64,000 bases of DNA, taken from assembly GCF_014170305.1 (NCBI RefSeq), contig NZ_LZZT01000015.1:124001-188000 (forward strand), given 5' to 3'. Within the stretch, counting starts at the first letter, position 1. Each line of letters opens with the position of its first letter. Under the pieces are notes generated by a model that worked only from the letters and a program-made list of their open reading frames with translations, ran no database searches and was not told the origin of the DNA. Of the stretch, positions 39,548 through 49,521 are shown one piece after another. A program made the translations under genes and the position numbers. Origin of the DNA: Achromobacter sp. UMC71. GTDB taxonomy: Bacteria; Pseudomonadota; Gammaproteobacteria; Burkholderiales; Burkholderiaceae_B.

Positions 39548-39950
39548 GAGAACTCCGAAAACTGATTGCTGACTGGTTTCTATAATTGCCTGGCGTGGCC
39601 TGCGCTTGTTGGTGTCACCCTTCAAGCGGCATCGCGCTGTGGGCGCGCAAGCGGTTCGGAACGAATGCATGTCCCGGACCGGCCCGGCCGCCTATGACCC
39701 AGGCGGGGATTCGACACTGCCTACCCTTTCAAGCCCAACGATGAAGCCCGCCTCGCTTTGCGCAATCCGTTTTTGGCAAAACACTTTTGGCAAAACATTT
39801 TCGGCGAAACCTCAATGAATTCAGGGACTTCTAAAAGGTTTACAGTAACCCGGTATTCTAACACGCCGATACGACCGCATTACATCTTAAAATGAGCGGT
39901 TTGCTTGCCCGTATCCATCGACCGGGCGCCCTGTCTGCCGGAACCCTGTA
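39548..39950. promoter_or_regulatory. Divergent ndk-valS control region
   Basis: 403 bases, no gene. On the minus side TATAGA (39579-39584) can serve as the ndk -10, giving a leader of about 25 bases; no good -35 is visible. Toward valS there are three head-to-tail copies of a 14-base unit (39771-39812). An AT-rich stretch before valS (about 39830-39895) probably holds its promoter but I could not pair the boxes. Confidence 0.4.
39771..39812. repeat. Three tandem 14-bp units upstream of valS
   Basis: TTTTGGCAAAACAC, TTTTGGCAAAACAT and the diverged TTTCGGCGAAACCT follow each other without gaps. Each holds a near-palindrome TTTTGGCAAAA. Position about 140-180 bases before valS fits an operator array or a simple slippage repeat. 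Confidence 0.75.
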
Positions 39951-42845
39951 ATGACTCAAGCCGCTCCCCCGAACGCCGCGAATCCCGCGAGCGACACCCC
40001 GGAACTCTCCAAGAGCTTTGAACCCGCCGAACTCGAATCCCGCTGGTATGCCGAGTGGGACAAGCGCGGGTACTTCGCTGCCGGTTCGCACGTAAAACCG
40101 GGGACGGAAACCAAGCCCTACGTAATCCAGTTCCCGCCGCCCAACGTGACCGGCACCCTGCACATGGGCCACGCGTTCAACCAGACCATCATGGACGGCC
40201 TGGTGCGCTACCACCGCATGCTGGGCGACGACACCGTATTTATTCCGGGGACAGACCACGCCGGCATCGCCACGCAGATCGTGGTTGAAAGACAGCTGGA
40301 CGCCCAGAAGGTTTCGCGCCACGACCTGGGCCGCGAGAAATTCATCGAGAAAGTCTGGGAATGGAAGGAAAAGTCGGGCAACGCCATCACCGGCCAGGTG
40401 CGCCGGCTGGGCGCTTCGGCCGACTGGCCGCGCGAGTACTTCACCATGGACGACCGCATGTCGCGCGGCGTGGTGGAGACTTTTGTCCGCCTGCACAAAC
40501 AGGGACTGATCTACCGCGGCAAGCGTCTGGTGAACTGGGACCCCAAGCTGCTGACGGCCGTGTCCGACCTGGAAGTCCAGTCGGAAGAAACCGACGGCCA
40601 CATGTGGCACATCCTCTACCCCTTCGTCGACGGTCCGCAGACCATCGTCGATAAGGACGGCCAGACGGTCACCCTGCGCGGCATGACCATCGCCACCACC
40701 CGCCCCGAAACCATGCTGGCCGACGGCGCGCTGTGCGTGCACCCCGAAGACCCGCGCTACAAGCACCTGGTCGGCAAGGAAGTCGAACTGCCGCTGTGCG
40801 ACCGCAACATCCCCATCATCGCGGATGATTTCGTCGACCCCGCATTCGGCACGGGCTGCGTGAAGATCACCGGCGCGCACGATTTCAACGACTACGCCTG
40901 CGCGATGCGTCACGATCTGCCGCTGATCGTCATCTTCACGCTGGACGCGCACATCAACGAAAACGGCCCCAAGCAGTTCCAGGGCCTGGAACGCTATGAG
41001 GCCCGCAAGGCTGTCGTCGCCCAGTTGGAAGCCGAGGGCTACCTGGTCAAGGTCGAGCCGCACAAGATGATGCAGCCCAAGGGCGACCGCACCGGCGTCG
41101 TGCTCGAGCCCATGTTGACCGACCAATGGTTCGTGGCCATGAGCAAGCCGGCCCCGGAAGGCACGCTGAACCCGGGCAAGAGCATCACCGAAGTAGCGCT
41201 GGAAGTCGTGGCCGACGGCCGCATCCAGTTCTACCCGGACAACTGGACCACCATCTACAACCAGTGGCTGAACAACATCCAGGACTGGTGCATCTCGCGC
41301 CAACTGTGGTGGGGCCACCAGATCCCCGCCTGGTACTCGGAAGACGGCCAGGTGTTCGTGGCGCACGACCAGGCCGAAGCCGAGGCGCAGGCCCGCGCGG
41401 CCGGCGTGACGGGCGAACTCACGCGCGACCCCGACGTGCTGGACACCTGGTTCTCGTCGGGCCTGGTGCCCTTCACCACCCTGGGCTGGCCGGACAAGAC
41501 GGCCGACCTGGAACGCTACCTGCCGTCGAGCGTGCTGGTCACGGGCTTTGACATCATCTTCTTCTGGGTGGCGCGTATGGTCATGCTGACCACGCACCTG
41601 ACCGGCCAGATCCCGTTCAAGCACGTCTACGTGCACGGCCTGATCCGCGACGCGGACGGCCAGAAGATGAGCAAATCCAAGGGCAACACGCTGGATCCGG
41701 TCGACCTGATCGACGGCATCGACCTGGACGGCCTGGTGACCAAGCGCACCTACGGCCTGATGAACCCCAAGCAGGCCGGCAGCATCGAAAAGGCCACGCG
41801 CCGCCAATACCCCGACGGCATCCCGGCCTTCGGCACCGACGCGCTGCGCTTCACCATGGCCGCCTACGCCACCCTGGGCCGCAACATCAACTTCGACCTG
41901 AAGCGCTGCGAGGGCTACCGGAACTTCTGCAACAAGCTCTGGAACGCCACCCGCTTCGTACTGATGAACACCGAAGGCCATGACCTGACGGGCCCGGAAA
42001 CCGGCGAACTGTCGTTCGTGGACCGCTGGATCGTCAGCCAGTTGCAGGCCCTGGAAGCCGACGTGGCGCGCGGCTTTGCCGACTACCGCTTCGACAACAT
42101 CGCCAACGCGCTGTACCGCTACATCTGGGACGAGTACTGCGACTGGTACCTGGAACTGGCCAAGGTGCAGATCCAGACCGGCACGCCGGCCCAGCAATTG
42201 GGTACCCGCCGCACGCTGATCCGCGTCCTGGAAGGCGTGCTGCGCCTGGCCCACCCCATCATCCCGTTCATCACGGAAGAGCTGTGGCAAAAGGTCTCTG
42301 TCGTGGCCGGCAAGCGCAAGGAAGGCGTCGCCGACAGCGTCAGCGTCCAGCCCTACCCGCAAGCCAACCCGGCCGCCGTGGACACCGCCGCCGAAGCCGA
42401 CGTGGCTGAACTGAAGGCGCAGGTGGAAGCAGTGCGCGCGCTGCGCGGCGAGATGAACCTGTCGCCCGCACAAAAGGTGCCGCTGTGCGCCCAGGGCGAT
42501 GCGCCCACGCTGACGCGCAACGCGCCCTACCTGGCCGCGCTGGCCAAGCTCAGCCAGGTCGACGTGCTGGATGCCCTGCCCGACGCCGGCGCGCCGGTGC
42601 AGGTGGTGGGCGCCAGCCGCCTGATGCTGCACGTCGAGATCGACGTGGCGGCCGAGCGCATTCGCCTGGACAAGGAAATCGCGCGCCTGGAAGGCGAGAT
42701 CGCCAAGGCCAACGCCAAGCTGTCCAACGCCAGCTTCGTCGAACGCGCCCCGGCGGCCGTCGTCGAGCAGGAAAAAGCCCGCGTCGGGCAGTTCGGCGAA
42801 ACACTGCAGAAGGTGCGCGAGCAGCGCGGCAAGCTGGGCAACTGA
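39951..42845 (+). CDS. valS: Valyl-tRNA synthetase
   Basis: 964 residues, class I. The HIGH motif appears as [15 protein letters not shown], a CP1 editing domain follows ([22 protein letters not shown]), the KMSKS loop is [14 protein letters not shown], then the anticodon domain and a C-terminal coiled coil ([27 protein letters not shown]). It charges tRNA-Val and edits threonine. The ATG at 39951 begins a Pro/Ala-rich lead of about 25 residues. It ends with a strong terminator. Confidence 0.98.
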   Translation: MTQAAPPNAANPASDTPELSKSFEPAELESRWYAEWDKRGYFAAGSHVKPGTETKPYVIQFPPPNVTGTLHMGHAFNQTIMDGLVRYHRMLGDDTVFIPGTDHAGIATQIVVERQLDAQKVSRHDLGREKFIEKVWEWKEKSGNAITGQVRRLGASADWPREYFTMDDRMSRGVVETFVRLHKQGLIYRGKRLVNWDPKLLTAVSDLEVQSEETDGHMWHILYPFVDGPQTIVDKDGQTVTLRGMTIATTRPETMLADGALCVHPEDPRYKHLVGKEVELPLCDRNIPIIADDFVDPAFGTGCVKITGAHDFNDYACAMRHDLPLIVIFTLDAHINENGPKQFQGLERYEARKAVVAQLEAEGYLVKVEPHKMMQPKGDRTGVVLEPMLTDQWFVAMSKPAPEGTLNPGKSITEVALEVVADGRIQFYPDNWTTIYNQWLNNIQDWCISRQLWWGHQIPAWYSEDGQVFVAHDQAEAEAQARAAGVTGELTRDPDVLDTWFSSGLVPFTTLGWPDKTADLERYLPSSVLVTGFDIIFFWVARMVMLTTHLTGQIPFKHVYVHGLIRDADGQKMSKSKGNTLDPVDLIDGIDLDGLVTKRTYGLMNPKQAGSIEKATRRQYPDGIPAFGTDALRFTMAAYATLGRNINFDLKRCEGYRNFCNKLWNATRFVLMNTEGHDLTGPETGELSFVDRWIVSQLQALEADVARGFADYRFDNIANALYRYIWDEYCDWYLELAKVQIQTGTPAQQLGTRRTLIRVLEGVLRLAHPIIPFITEELWQKVSVVAGKRKEGVADSVSVQPYPQANPAAVDTAAEADVAELKAQVEAVRALRGEMNLSPAQKVPLCAQGDAPTLTRNAPYLAALAKLSQVDVLDALPDAGAPVQVVGASRLMLHVEIDVAAERIRLDKEIARLEGEIAKANAKLSNASFVERAPAAVVEQEKARVGQFGETLQKVREQRGKLGN

Positions 42846-42882
42846 TGCCCGGCAGGCGCCGCGCCTGCCTCGATGAAACCCG

Positions 42883-42910
42883 GCCCCGGACAATGTCCGG
42901 GGCTTTTTTT
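42883..42910 (+). terminator. Terminator of valS
   Basis: Stem GCCCCGGAC / GTCCGGGGC with a 3-base loop followed by seven T, 38 bases after the valS stop. Confidence 0.95.
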
Positions 42911-42943
42911 CGGCCGTCGTGGATGCGCCTTGCGCTGGCCGGG

Positions 42944-44233
42944 CTACACGCCGCCGTCGGTCAGCCGATACCAGGTCACCACCGCATTCACATACAGACG
43001 GCGCAAGCCGTACAGCGGAAACGGCGTTACCGCCGACAGCGGCACGGGCAAGGCCTTGGCGTCGCCGCTGACCAGGTACTGCGCCATGGCGCGGCCCATG
43101 CTGGTCTGCAGGCCCACGCCGCGCCCCTGGCAACCGATGTCCACCAGCAGGCCGGGTTCAGGCTCGTGCAGGTGCGGCAGGTAATCGCGGGTAATGGCCA
43201 CCCTCCCGCACCAGCGGTATTCAAACGGCGTGCCCTTGACCTGCGGGAACATTTTCACCATCACCCGCTCCAGGTGCGCCCAGTCCTGCGGCCCCTTGGG
43301 TTCGCGGAACGGCCCGCGCCCGCCCATGAGCAGGCGGCCCTGATGATCCAGCCTGAAATACAGCAGCAGGTTGCGGGTATCGGAGGTGACGTGACCTTCC
43401 GGGAAGATGCCGGCGCGCATGGCCGCCGGCAAGGGAACGGTGGCCACCTGGAACGTATTGGCGTCGATGATCGAGGTCTTCAGACCCGGCAACAGATCGG
43501 CGCCGTAGGCATTGGTACACATCACCACCCGATCGGCGGTGACCGTCGCGCCGCCCGCCGTGGCGGCCGTCCACTTGCCGCCGTCGCGCTTCAGGCCGGC
43601 GACCGGCGTGTCCGTATGGATCACGGCGCCCGCGTTCAAGGCCGCCCGGGCAAGGCCACGCGCATAGCTAAGCGGCTGCACCGCGCCCGCCCGCCGGTCG
43701 ACCCAGCCGCCCAGGTAGCGGTCGGTGCCGATCAGGCGCGACACCTGCGCCTTGTCCAACGGCTGCGCATCGGCGCCATGGCGCGCCCATTGCGCCGCCC
43801 GCGCATGCGCCACGTCCAGGGCCGCGGCATTGTGCGCGCCCTGGATCCAGCCCTGGCGCACATGCGGCACGTCCATCGCGTGCCGCTCGATCAGGTTGAA
43901 CACCGAATCGGCGGTGGCACCGGCAAAACGCACCAGCCGCTCGCCGCGTTCCGCGCCAAACATGGCGATCAGCGCGTCCGGATCGTATTTCAGCCCAGGA
44001 ATGACCTGCCCGCCATTGCGGCCAGAACCGCCAAAGCCGATCTCGCGCGCTTCCAGCAGCACGACCCGCACGCCCTGCTCAGCCAGATGCAGCGCGGTGC
44101 TCAGGCCCGCATAGCCGCCGCCGACCACGAGCACATCGGCCTGGGTCGACTGCGTCAACGGCTGGGTGTCCGGCGGCGGCGCGGCCGTGGCAGCCCAGAG
44201 CGATGGAGAAAGGGGAAACGGCGTCTGCGGCAT
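42944..44233 (-). CDS. FAD-dependent amine/amino-acid oxidoreductase (DAO family)
   Basis: 429 residues. An N-terminal FAD-binding Rossmann motif VLVVGGGYAGLSTALHLAEQG (about 34-54) is followed by EAREIGFGGSGRNGGQVIPG, typical of gamma-glutamylputrescine oxidase (PuuB)-like and related enzymes. The C-terminal half has the FAD GxxxG site WCGRVAITRDYLPHLHEPEPGLL. It oxidises an amine or amino acid. Located 9 bases after the ABC ATPase, it is the likely catabolic enzyme for the transported compound. The substrate is not determined; no PuuA, PuuC or PuuD is nearby. Confidence 0.88.
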   Translation of the reverse strand: MPQTPFPLSPSLWAATAAPPPDTQPLTQSTQADVLVVGGGYAGLSTALHLAEQGVRVVLLEAREIGFGGSGRNGGQVIPGLKYDPDALIAMFGAERGERLVRFAGATADSVFNLIERHAMDVPHVRQGWIQGAHNAAALDVAHARAAQWARHGADAQPLDKAQVSRLIGTDRYLGGWVDRRAGAVQPLSYARGLARAALNAGAVIHTDTPVAGLKRDGGKWTAATAGGATVTADRVVMCTNAYGADLLPGLKTSIIDANTFQVATVPLPAAMRAGIFPEGHVTSDTRNLLLYFRLDHQGRLLMGGRGPFREPKGPQDWAHLERVMVKMFPQVKGTPFEYRWCGRVAITRDYLPHLHEPEPGLLVDIGCQGRGVGLQTSMGRAMAQYLVSGDAKALPVPLSAVTPFPLYGLRRLYVNAVVTWYRLTDGGV

Positions 44234-44242
44234 GGCGGTTCC

Positions 44243-44974
44243 TTACATGGGGTGCAGTACACGGCGCAGGAAGTCCTGCGTGCGGGGGTGCTGCGGATGA
44301 TTGAGGACTTCGCGGGCGGCGCCCTGCTCCACGATCACGCCGCCGTCAAAGAACATGACGCGGTCCGCGACTTCGCGTGCAAAGCTCATCTCGTGCGTCA
44401 CGACCACCATGGTCATGCCCGCCTCGGCCAACTTGCGCATCACGCCCAGCACATCGCCCACCAATTCGGGGTCCAGCGCCGAGGTCGGCTCGTCAAACAG
44501 GATGGCCTTGGGCTGCATGGCCAGCGCCCGAGCGATCGCCACGCGTTGCTGCTGGCCGCCGGACAATTGCGGAGGATGGGCGTCCGCCTTGTCGGCCAGA
44601 CCGACACTGGCCAGCAGCTCGCGGCCGCGCTCCAGCGCCTGGGCCCGCGGCTCGTTCTTGACATAGATCGGCCCCTCGACCACGTTCTCCAGCGCCGTGC
44701 GATGGGGAAACAGATTGAAGCGCTGGAACACCATGGCCACCTGCGTGCGGATCGAGACGATCGACGCCGCATCGCAATCCACCCGTTCGCCATCGACCGT
44801 GATGCTGCCGGCGTTGTAACGCTCGAGTCCGTTGATGCATCGCAGGATGGTGGATTTGCCCGAGCCGGACGGCCCGATGACGCACACGACTTCACCCTTG
44901 GTGACCTCGGCGTCGATGCCCTTGAGCACCTCAAGCGGACCGAAGCTCTTGCGCACTCCCTTGAGTTCGATCAT
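44243..44974 (-). CDS. ABC transporter ATPase, polar amino acid type
   Basis: 243 residues with Walker [10 protein letters not shown] (about 34-42), the Q loop [10 protein letters not shown], the signature [15 protein letters not shown], Walker [14 protein letters not shown] and the switch His in VVTHEM. It belongs to the GlnQ/HisP group. It drives uptake with the neighbouring permease. The ATG at 44974 overlaps the permease stop as ATGA. Confidence 0.95.
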   Translation of the reverse strand: MIELKGVRKSFGPLEVLKGIDAEVTKGEVVCVIGPSGSGKSTILRCINGLERYNAGSITVDGERVDCDAASIVSIRTQVAMVFQRFNLFPHRTALENVVEGPIYVKNEPRAQALERGRELLASVGLADKADAHPPQLSGGQQQRVAIARALAMQPKAILFDEPTSALDPELVGDVLGVMRKLAEAGMTMVVVTHEMSFAREVADRVMFFDGGVIVEQGAAREVLNHPQHPRTQDFLRRVLHPM

Positions 44975-45624
44975 TTTGCGGCGCTCCTTTTTTCCAGATG
45001 CCGCACCAGCAGGATCAGCGGCACGCACATGATCAGGTACATCAGCGCCACCAGCGAGAACACCGTGGCGTTCTTGAAGGTGGACACCGCGATCAGCTTG
45101 CCCTGCAGGGCAAGCTCGGCCACCGTGATGGTGGACGCCTGCGACGAATCCTTGAGCATCATGATCATGATGTTGCCGTACGGCGGCAGAACGATCTTGA
45201 CGGCCTGCGGCAGCACCACCCGGCGCATGGTCATGCTCCAGCTCATGCCCATGGCCATCGCGGCTTCGATCTGGCCGCGGTCGATGGCCTCGATGCCGGC
45301 GCGGAAGTTCTCGGCCTGATAGGCCGAATACGCCACGCCCAGTCCGATGATGGCGGCCTGCACGGCCGTCAGCGACACGCCCATGTCCGGCATGACGAAG
45401 TAGATATAGAACAGCAACACGATGATCGGGATGCCGCGCAGCAGGTTGATGACGCCCGCGCTGATCTTGGCCAGGTATTTGTTGCCGGACACGCGCATCA
45501 GCGCCCATACCAGGCCGAGCACCGTGGACAGGGCCAGCGACCCCAGCGTCACCAGGATGGTGAGCTTGGCGCCCTGCAGCAATATCGGCAGGTATTCCGC
45601 CGCGTCCTTGAAAAATTCCGTCAT
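44971..45624 (-). CDS. ABC transporter permease, polar amino acid type
   Basis: 217 residues, five or so membrane helices. The N-terminal amphipathic start [30 protein letters not shown] and the EAA-loop region [40 protein letters not shown] mark the HisM/GlnP family. Only one permease is encoded, so the channel is probably a homodimer. It lies 122 bases after the binding-protein gene; that gap contains a GCGCG/CGCGC hairpin. Confidence 0.94.
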   Translation of the reverse strand: MTEFFKDAAEYLPILLQGAKLTILVTLGSLALSTVLGLVWALMRVSGNKYLAKISAGVINLLRGIPIIVLLFYIYFVMPDMGVSLTAVQAAIIGLGVAYSAYQAENFRAGIEAIDRGQIEAAMAMGMSWSMTMRRVVLPQAVKIVLPPYGNIMIMMLKDSSQASTITVAELALQGKLIAVSTFKNATVFSLVALMYLIMCVPLILLVRHLEKRSAAK

Positions 45625-45746
45625 GCTTGATTCACCCCAACAAGACTGCGCCCGAAGACGCCGGTCGCGGCGAGCCCGCCCGCGCGCGGTCGCGCGCAAG
45701 CCGGGTACACGCCCATCGTGGTCCGGCACCTGCTCTCAAACAGGCG

Positions 45747-46499
45747 TCAGGCGCCCAAGCCCCACTTCTTCAGGATCCGGTCGATGGAACCGTCCGCCTT
45801 CAACTTGGCCAGCGCCTTGTTGATGCGGTCCAACAACGCCGTGTCGTCCTTGCGGGTGGCCAGCCCCAGGCTGCCCATGACGGTGGGCTGATAGGACTGC
45901 GCCATTTTCAGGTTGGGATAGTTGCCCTGGGTCAGGATGTACGCCGCGATCGGAAAATCCATGAAGCCGCCCTGGATCCGGCCTGCATTGGCGTCGCGCA
46001 TCATGTCGGGCGGGTTGTCGTACAGTTTCACTTCCTTGAAGACGCCGCTTTTCTGGATCGGCTCGACAAAGGCAGTACCCACCTGCACGCCGACCGTCAT
46101 GCCCTGCATGTCGGCAAAGGACTTGTATTCCTTGTTGTCGCTCTTGAGCACCATCAGGCCTTCACCGTAACGGTAGACGGGCTCGGAAAAGCTCACCACC
46201 TGCTGGCGCTGCGGCGTGATGAACATGGCCGCCGAGACGATATCGATACGCTTGGAGGTGAGCGATCCGATCAGCGCGGAGAATGCCATCGGTTCGATCT
46301 GCACCTCGAACCCCGCCTCTTTGCCAACCGCCTTGACGATGTCGACCATTACGCCTTCGATGCTGTTGGTCTTGGTATCGAGAAACGTGAACGGGCTGCC
46401 GGTAGGCGTGGAGCCCACCTTCACGACCGTTTGGGCCTGCGCGCCCGCGGCCATGGACAATGCTGCAAATACAGAGACAACCAGAGTCTTGAATTTCAT
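45747..46499 (-). CDS. Periplasmic amino-acid-binding protein
   Basis: 250 residues, family 3 solute-binding protein. A Sec signal peptide ends near AAGAQAQ (about 22). Next come VKVGSTPTGSPFTFLDTKTNSIEGVMVDIVKAVGKEAG, the AFSALIGSLTSKRIDIVSAAMFITPQR ligand region and GVQVGTAFVEPIQK. It captures the ligand for the downstream ABC permease. Ligand class is a polar or cationic amino acid or related amine; the precise ligand is unknown. A hairpin after it may let it be made in excess over the membrane parts. Confidence 0.94.
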   Translation of the reverse strand: MKFKTLVVSVFAALSMAAGAQAQTVVKVGSTPTGSPFTFLDTKTNSIEGVMVDIVKAVGKEAGFEVQIEPMAFSALIGSLTSKRIDIVSAAMFITPQRQQVVSFSEPVYRYGEGLMVLKSDNKEYKSFADMQGMTVGVQVGTAFVEPIQKSGVFKEVKLYDNPPDMMRDANAGRIQGGFMDFPIAAYILTQGNYPNLKMAQSYQPTVMGSLGLATRKDDTALLDRINKALAKLKADGSIDRILKKWGLGA

Positions 46500-46589
46500 G
46501 ACATTTCCTCATCGTGGCAAAGAGTCCCGGGCACTGCCCGGACGGCGGATGATCCCCAGTGTCATCGCGCCGCTTTACTGCCCGCGCGC

Positions 46590-47264
46590 TCACGGCGCCC
46601 GTTGCGTCTCATCCCCCGCGGCTTGATTGATATTGGAAATGGCCCAGATGACTTCGGTCGTCTGCGACCCGGGATTGCGCCAGCGGCGCGGCGTGCTGCT
46701 GGCATAGCAAAAACTGTCACCTTCCTTGAGCAGCACGACGCGGTCGCCTACCCAGAGCTCGAGCGAGCCCTTGAGCACCACGCCGATCTGCTCGCCCTGC
46801 CCCGTCACGAACAATTCGCTGCCGGTCGAGCCCCCAGGTTCGATGGTGGCGCGGCACAAGTCCATGCTGCGGCAGGCCGGCGGCGTGTACATCTCTTTGA
46901 CGATGCCTTTTTCGCGCAGATCGATGTAGCGGTGCGTGCCGGCCCGGGCCACCCGACCGCCGTCTTCGCCTTCGGTGTGCTCGGCGTTGCGCAGCAAGGC
47001 ATTGACCGACACGCCGAACTCGCGCGCCAATTGGTGCAGCGTCTTGACCGAAGCCGAACTCAAGCCCCGCTCGATCTGGCTGAGCAAGCCCAGCGACATG
47101 CCGCAAGCCCGCGCTACGTCCGCCAGCGACCGCCCCTGCTGCTTTCGCAGCTGGCGCAACTGCTGGCCCAGCCAGAGGTCCACCGCGGATTCAGGGCGGC
47201 CGGCGAGCAAGACCGGCTTGAGCGGCGCGGCGTCGATGCTTCGCAAGGAAGAAGATTTGCTCAT
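46590..47264 (-). CDS. XRE-cupin transcriptional regulator
   Basis: 224 residues: a Cro/C1 HTH at about 31-88 (LGQQLRQLRKQQGRSLADVARACGMSLGLLSQIERGLSSAS), then a cupin domain at about 130-215 (GEQIGVVLKGSLELWVGDRVVLLKEGDSFCYASSTPRRWRN). Proteins of this build (PuuR-like) sense amines or amino acids and repress adjacent transport and catabolic genes. It is transcribed ahead of the ABC and oxidase genes in the same direction. An AT-rich inverted repeat lies next to its start codon and suggests autoregulation. Confidence 0.93.
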   Translation of the reverse strand: MSKSSSLRSIDAAPLKPVLLAGRPESAVDLWLGQQLRQLRKQQGRSLADVARACGMSLGLLSQIERGLSSASVKTLHQLAREFGVSVNALLRNAEHTEGEDGGRVARAGTHRYIDLREKGIVKEMYTPPACRSMDLCRATIEPGGSTGSELFVTGQGEQIGVVLKGSLELWVGDRVVLLKEGDSFCYASSTPRRWRNPGSQTTEVIWAISNINQAAGDETQRAP

Positions 47265-47265
47265 A

Positions 47266-47293
47266 TGAAAATTTCATTTTTATGTAATTTTCA
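47266..47293. promoter_or_regulatory. Candidate operator of the XRE-cupin regulator
   Basis: TGAAAATT at 47266-47273 and AATTTTCA at 47286-47293 are exact inverted copies separated by 12 bases, in an AT-rich island directly beside the regulator start (47264). The nearer arm is part of TGAAAATTTCA. A possible -10 TAGTAT with TTGTGG 17 bases upstream lies just beyond on the minus strand. Placement suits repressor binding over the promoter. Confidence 0.5.
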
Positions 47294-47484
47294 ATACTAA
47301 GGAGCGACGAAACCGGCCACAACCTAGGAACATCCCTAGCGAGCAGGCAACAAGAAAACGGGGGAAGGATGACGTCTTGCGACGCACCGGTAGTGGACAT
47401 CGGCGCCAGATACCCGCGCCCTGGCAGCGCGGACCCACCGCATCGCAGCGGGCCGACACCCGCGAGGCCCCGCGGCGGATTGGG

Positions 47485-48300
47485 TCAGGTCGTCTTGGGC
47501 TTGGCGCCGCGACGCCGCTTCTTGGGCTCGGGCAAAGGGTCGCCCGCCCATTCGGCCAGATAGCGCTCGTCGGCCTGGGTCAGCCAGCCTTGGGCACGGG
47601 CCGCCTCGATCAATTCAGGCCGACGGGTCGCGGTCAATTCCAGCGACCGCTCGCGGCGCCAGCGCGCGATATTGGCATGGTGCCCGCTGAGCAGCGGCGC
47701 GGGCACGGGCGCGCCTTCGTATACCTCGGGACGCGTGTAATGCGGGCTGTCCAGCAGGCCGGACAAGGTGTCGTTGAAGGAGTCCTGCAACGCGGAGTCG
47801 CCGTCGTTCAGGACGCCGGGCAACAGGCGCACGGCAGCGTCGATCACGGCCAGCGCCGCGATTTCCCCGCCGGACAGGACGAAGTCGCCCAGGGATATTT
47901 CGTGCGTGACGCAGCGCTCGATGAAACGCTGGTCGACGCCTTCGTAGCGGCCGCAGATCAGGATCAGGCCATCGCTGGCAGCCAGGGCTTCGGCGCCAGC
48001 CTGATCATAGCGCTTGCCCACGGGCGCCAGCAGCGCCACGGGGGCCGGGGCCAGGCCTTGCGCCGCGCGCGCCGCCTGGGCAGCGCCGACGGCGGCCTCA
48101 AGCGGGGCCGCCATCATCACCATGCCGGGGCCGCCGCCATAAGGGCGGTCGTCCACGGTGCGGTGTATATCGTGCGTGAAATCACGCGGATTCCAGGTGT
48201 GCAGGGACCACCGGCCCTGGGCATGCGCCCGGCCGGTGACGCCTAGGTCGCGCACCACCCCGAACATTTCGGGAAAGAGCGTCACGACGTCAATGCGCAT
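47485..48300 (-). CDS. trmD: tRNA (guanine-N1)-methyltransferase
   Basis: 271 residues: a SPOUT fold with the trefoil-knot motifs [15 protein letters not shown] and [17 protein letters not shown], then a C-terminal RNA-binding domain ([29 protein letters not shown]). It makes m1G37, which prevents frameshifting. The C-terminus ends in a basic [10 protein letters not shown] tail. Its ATG overlaps the rimM stop by one base. The gene rplS, usually next in this operon, is not found downstream here. Confidence 0.97.
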   Translation of the reverse strand: MRIDVVTLFPEMFGVVRDLGVTGRAHAQGRWSLHTWNPRDFTHDIHRTVDDRPYGGGPGMVMMAAPLEAAVGAAQAARAAQGLAPAPVALLAPVGKRYDQAGAEALAASDGLILICGRYEGVDQRFIERCVTHEISLGDFVLSGGEIAALAVIDAAVRLLPGVLNDGDSALQDSFNDTLSGLLDSPHYTRPEVYEGAPVPAPLLSGHHANIARWRRERSLELTATRRPELIEAARAQGWLTQADERYLAEWAGDPLPEPKKRRRGAKPKTT

Positions 48301-48917
48301 CAGAGATCCGCGGGCCAGTCGCTATCGATGCGGCGAGCGGCCAGATCGACGGCGTGGATGTGCGCGCGTACGAACGGAACGAGCATTTCGGCGGGCTTTC
48401 CCTTGGCGTTCAGAATGGTTTCGGGACCGTCGCCCCCCTCCTTCTGGCACAAGACCTTCAAGACGGCGTGAGCGCCGTTATCAAGGACTTCGTCCACCAC
48501 GCCGATGAGCGCGGATTCGCCGCCCGCCGTGGTGTACAGCGAGCAGCCAATGAGATCCACCCAGTAGTATTCGTCTTCGTCGGGCGCGGGGAAGGAACCC
48601 CGCGGCGCCTGCACGGAAAAACCGCGCAGCGCTTCGGCCTGATCTCGATCGGCGATGCCGCTCAGCTGGGCCACCACGGTGGCGCCTTGTGAACGGGCTT
48701 GCACAACCTTGAATGCGACAGGCGCAGACGCGACAGCGCCCCGCGCCAATTCAGGCACAGGGCGAGTCAACCACCATTGAGAAGCTGAGAGCAGCACTTC
48801 GGCGTTGGCCGAATGCGGCTGCACCTTTACCCAGCCTTTCACACCGTAGGCCGCAGTAATGCGGCCCAGCTCGATCAAGTCCGCAGGCGCCGCGTTGGAA
48901 TTTGCGGCATCAGACAT
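48300..48917 (-). CDS. rimM: Ribosome maturation factor RimM
   Basis: 205 residues. The N-terminal RimM domain ([23 protein letters not shown]) and a C-terminal PRC-barrel ([39 protein letters not shown]) are present. It assists 30S head assembly by binding S19. It follows rpsP by 66 bases and precedes trmD with a one-base overlap. Confidence 0.97.
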   Translation of the reverse strand: MSDAANSNAAPADLIELGRITAAYGVKGWVKVQPHSANAEVLLSASQWWLTRPVPELARGAVASAPVAFKVVQARSQGATVVAQLSGIADRDQAEALRGFSVQAPRGSFPAPDEDEYYWVDLIGCSLYTTAGGESALIGVVDEVLDNGAHAVLKVLCQKEGGDGPETILNAKGKPAEMLVPFVRAHIHAVDLAARRIDSDWPADL

Positions 48918-48983
48918 GTATCGGGCAGTCGGTTTTATCTTGCGTAGTAAAAACTAGCAGGGTTCAGGATACGACGCGGGCAA

Positions 48984-49244
48984 TTAAGCCGCGGCGGAAA
49001 CCTTGGCCGAGTAGTCTTTGACCAGACGCTCGACAGCCGGCGACAACTGGGCGCCGTGGCTGGTCCAGTGCTGCACGCGATCCAGCGCAATGCGCAGGTT
49101 TTCCGTACCTTCGTTGGCTACGGGGTTGTAAAAACCCACGCGCTCGATGAAACGGCCGTCGCGACGGTTACGCGAATCGGTGGCCACCAGGTTGTAAAAC
49201 GGACGCTTCTTGGACCCACCGCGGGCCAGGCGAATCACCACCAT
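48984..49244 (-). CDS. rpsP: 30S ribosomal protein bS16
   Basis: 86 residues starting [41 protein letters not shown], the S16 signature. It is the first gene of the rpsP-rimM-trmD operon; a good promoter lies 36-65 bases upstream. Confidence 0.98.
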   Translation of the reverse strand: MVVIRLARGGSKKRPFYNLVATDSRNRRDGRFIERVGFYNPVANEGTENLRIALDRVQHWTSHGAQLSPAVERLVKDYSAKVSAAA

Positions 49245-49279
49245 AGGTAATCCCTTGAATTAGTTGTGAAAAACGGGAA

Positions 49280-49309
49280 ATTCTAGCACTTAAACAAGCC
49301 AGCTGGCAA
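49280..49309 (-). promoter_or_regulatory. Promoter of rpsP
   Basis: On the minus strand TTGCCA (-35), an 18-base spacer and TAGAAT (-10) match the sigma-70 consensus at 5/6 in each box. Transcription would start about 30 bases before the rpsP ATG. Confidence 0.65.
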
Positions 49310-49521
49310 ATGCAGGTGCTGAAATATCGGGAGTCGCGCGGGATTTGTGTTCTAAAACACCACATGCGGGTATTCTAGACTTCCGCAAATACGGGCCGGA
49401 GCCCGCCGCAGACAGAGTGTAGCCCGTTGGGCGTTTCTGTGCTGCCGTCAGCGCGTTTGAAGAATACACCCGATTGGAAAATCGGCGTTTCCGTCAAACT
49501 TCCTCTACCGGAGGGTGCAAC

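Noticed and set aside
39858-43133. A minus-strand open frame of more than 1000 codons opposite valS
   Set aside because: valS on the plus strand has complete class I synthetase motifs; the antisense frame is low-complexity and has no domain.
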